From Glandiceps talaboti (Eukaryota > Hemichordata > Enteropneusta > Spengelidae), in the NCBI RefSeq assembly GCF_964340395.1, contig NC_135562.1:9860134-9895133 (forward strand): a stretch of DNA of 35,000 bases, read 5' to 3'. Positions 33,768 through 35,000 of this stretch are shown here, in pieces (the stretch's first letter is position 1; each line of letters opens with the position of its first letter). The notes under the pieces were generated by a model. The model searched no databases. It worked only from the letters and a program-made list of their open reading frames with translations, and was not told the DNA's origin. A program made the position numbers and the translations under genes.

Positions 33768-34666
33768 CTGTTGAACAGATGGGAGGATAAAAGACAAAGT
33801 TCAATCAATGATGTACATAGAATTTGAATTTCACCAACACTTTGTACAAAGACTGATAGAATTTGAATTTCGCCAACACTTTGTACAAAGACTGATAGAA
33901 TTTGAATTTCGCCAACACTTTGTACAAAGACTGATAGAATTTGAATTTCGCCAACACTTTTTACAAAGTCTGATTTCATACTCTTGTAATTAAAATTTGC
34001 AGTCTGACGCATTAAACTGAACAATCAATATATCATACACAAGCCAAGTTATTGTCTTTGAACAGAAAATATGGATTGAATACCCTGGTTGTCCTGGTTG
34101 CCAACCCGAAATATGAGTCAAAACATTCCAAATTGAAATTACTTTTACAGATTTTTCATAAATTACTGCTTGAGGAGGTATAATTATATTATTACCAATA
34201 TTTTACTTCAGAAAATCCTTGTGACCCAAGGGTTTGTTTGTGACCCAAGGGTTTGTCACTACTTGTCTAACAACTTGGGTCACCCATATTTTCATTGGCT
34301 GAACAAAGAAAAGCTTTGGGGGATAATATCTGAAAGGGCAGAATTGGATATTTTCAGCTTCAACCCAAAACTTTTTGCATCATGGTATAACTCTAAACAA
34401 TTCACAGCACAAATCGTCAATATTTCATATCTACTTTGGTCAATCAACTATGCCATTGAGAAAATAAACCAGAAGACAATCCCCTAAGGTAGGTATGCAC
34501 ACACAGAGATTCTTGCCATCTTCATCTTCTATTGCCCAAACAGTGTGTCACACATATCTTAACTGTTTTACAGTTTCTTTCATCTCTGTCAGACTGCCAA
34601 AACAGATGCTTACCATACTCAACAACTTGAAACATCAAAACCGAAAGATTCCTTTCCGACACATAC
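33768..34666 (-). other. Intron, 899 bp, with a 39-bp minisatellite
   Basis: It holds four 39-bp repeats near its 3' splice-site side in transcript terms (33818-33974). A 19-bp direct duplication of gtgacccaagggtttg lies at 34221-34256, followed by its partial inverse cttgggtcac. No exon was seen. Confidence 0.8.
33818..33974. repeat. 39-bp tandem repeat, 4 copies
   Basis: The block gaatttgaatttcgccaaca recurs with the caacac core at 33832, 33871, 33910 and 33949 frames, each 39 bp apart. Because 39 is a multiple of three, both strands stay open, which gives false small open frames. Confidence 0.92.
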
Positions 34667-34862
34667 CTGCTTATTTTGTATCCAGATAAGACAATCTTGG
34701 ATGAATTTGAAGATTTCATTTGTTTCCACAAATCTGTACTCTGTTCTGGTTTCATATGTTTGTGTCATCATGGTTTCTTCCAAGGTTCTCGTCACCTTGG
34801 AAGTCAGGTTGCTCTGTAATCTGTTACGTAGTGCTAACCATCTTTCATGTATACTGAGTACT
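34667..34862 (-). CDS. Plakin-domain exon, most 5' exon in the window (196 nt)
   Basis: One base plus 65 codons. It completes a codon from an unseen upstream exon, then VLSIHERWLALRNRLQSNL, and later EYRFVETNEIFKFIQDCLIW and IQNKQ. V/I-x-x-x-H-x-x-W-x-x-L-R-x-x-L followed by F-x-x-x-Q-x-C-x-x-W-I fits the first spectrin repeats of the plakin domain after the CH domains. Acceptor ttgacag, donor cagGTATGT. Confidence 0.95.
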
Positions 34863-35000
34863 CTGTCAATGCAATCAAAACAAAGATTTTCAGTTATATA
34901 AATTATAAAAGTCAAACATTCAAAATTATTAATGTCAATCTGCACCCTTGAGAAGTTTAGATCTTTTTCTTTGCTTATAGAGAAACAAATAGGGATTAAA
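34863..35000 (-). other. Intronic sequence at the right edge
   Basis: AT-rich with an acceptor at its left end. The upstream exon lies outside the window. Confidence 0.75.

Noticed and set aside
33758-34024. Repeated 13-residue peptide encoded by the 39-bp tandem repeat
   Set aside because: The repeat period is a multiple of three, so it stays open by chance; it lies in an intron between two phase-matched exons and its two strands are equally open.

Overview
The window is animal nuclear DNA. AT-rich introns, canonical GT-AG splice sites, long tetranucleotide microsatellites and MITE-like inverted repeats fill the space between short in-frame exons. Everything coding that I can support belongs to one gene on the minus strand, so transcription runs from base 35000 towards base 1. 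The gene is incomplete at both ends. I read 19 spliced exons plus one very large exon, about 6,175 codons in total, and every splice phase is compatible with the next.

The product is a spectraplakin-type cytolinker (MACF1 / dystonin / Drosophila short stop / C. elegans VAB-10 class). Exons between 34862 and 20028 encode most of a plakin domain: consecutive spectrin-type helical repeats with an inserted SH3 domain, whose exon at 27704-27858 carries the hallmark CFLIPPPN. The expected calponin-homology actin-binding domain would lie beyond the right edge. After a 4.2 kb intron, one exon of at least 15,851 bp (15851 to 1, still open at the window edge) encodes a ~840-residue low-complexity Ser/Pro/Lys/Glu-rich linker, then about 85 plectin-type repeats (GG-I-I-D-P-K-T-G-E-R...EA...RGLID...A). 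Such an exon, directly after the plakin domain and without a coiled-coil rod, fits the plectin-repeat isoform exon of invertebrate spectraplakins better than vertebrate plectin or desmoplakin. A spectrin-repeat rod and the EF-hand/GAR tail would be expected beyond the left edge; they are not visible here.

The most striking structure is inside that exon. Bases ~1760-9196 are a tandem array of about 13.3 nearly identical 558-bp (186-residue) units, each holding three plectin-type motifs. Within the array, variants alternate from unit to unit, a two-unit (1,116 bp) higher-order period. The units at both ends of the array are diverged relatives. This looks like recent unequal crossing-over or gene conversion inside a coding exon, with the reading frame kept throughout, including one 12-bp deletion.

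Introns contain microsatellites, minisatellites (38-, 39-, ~60- and ~90-bp periods), three evenly spaced DR4 nuclear-receptor-like sites and several inverted-repeat elements, including two related copies in opposite orientation on either side of an 81-bp symmetric exon. No RNA gene, CRISPR array, prokaryotic feature or second protein gene was found. The organism cannot be named from this sequence; a bilaterian invertebrate is my best guess.
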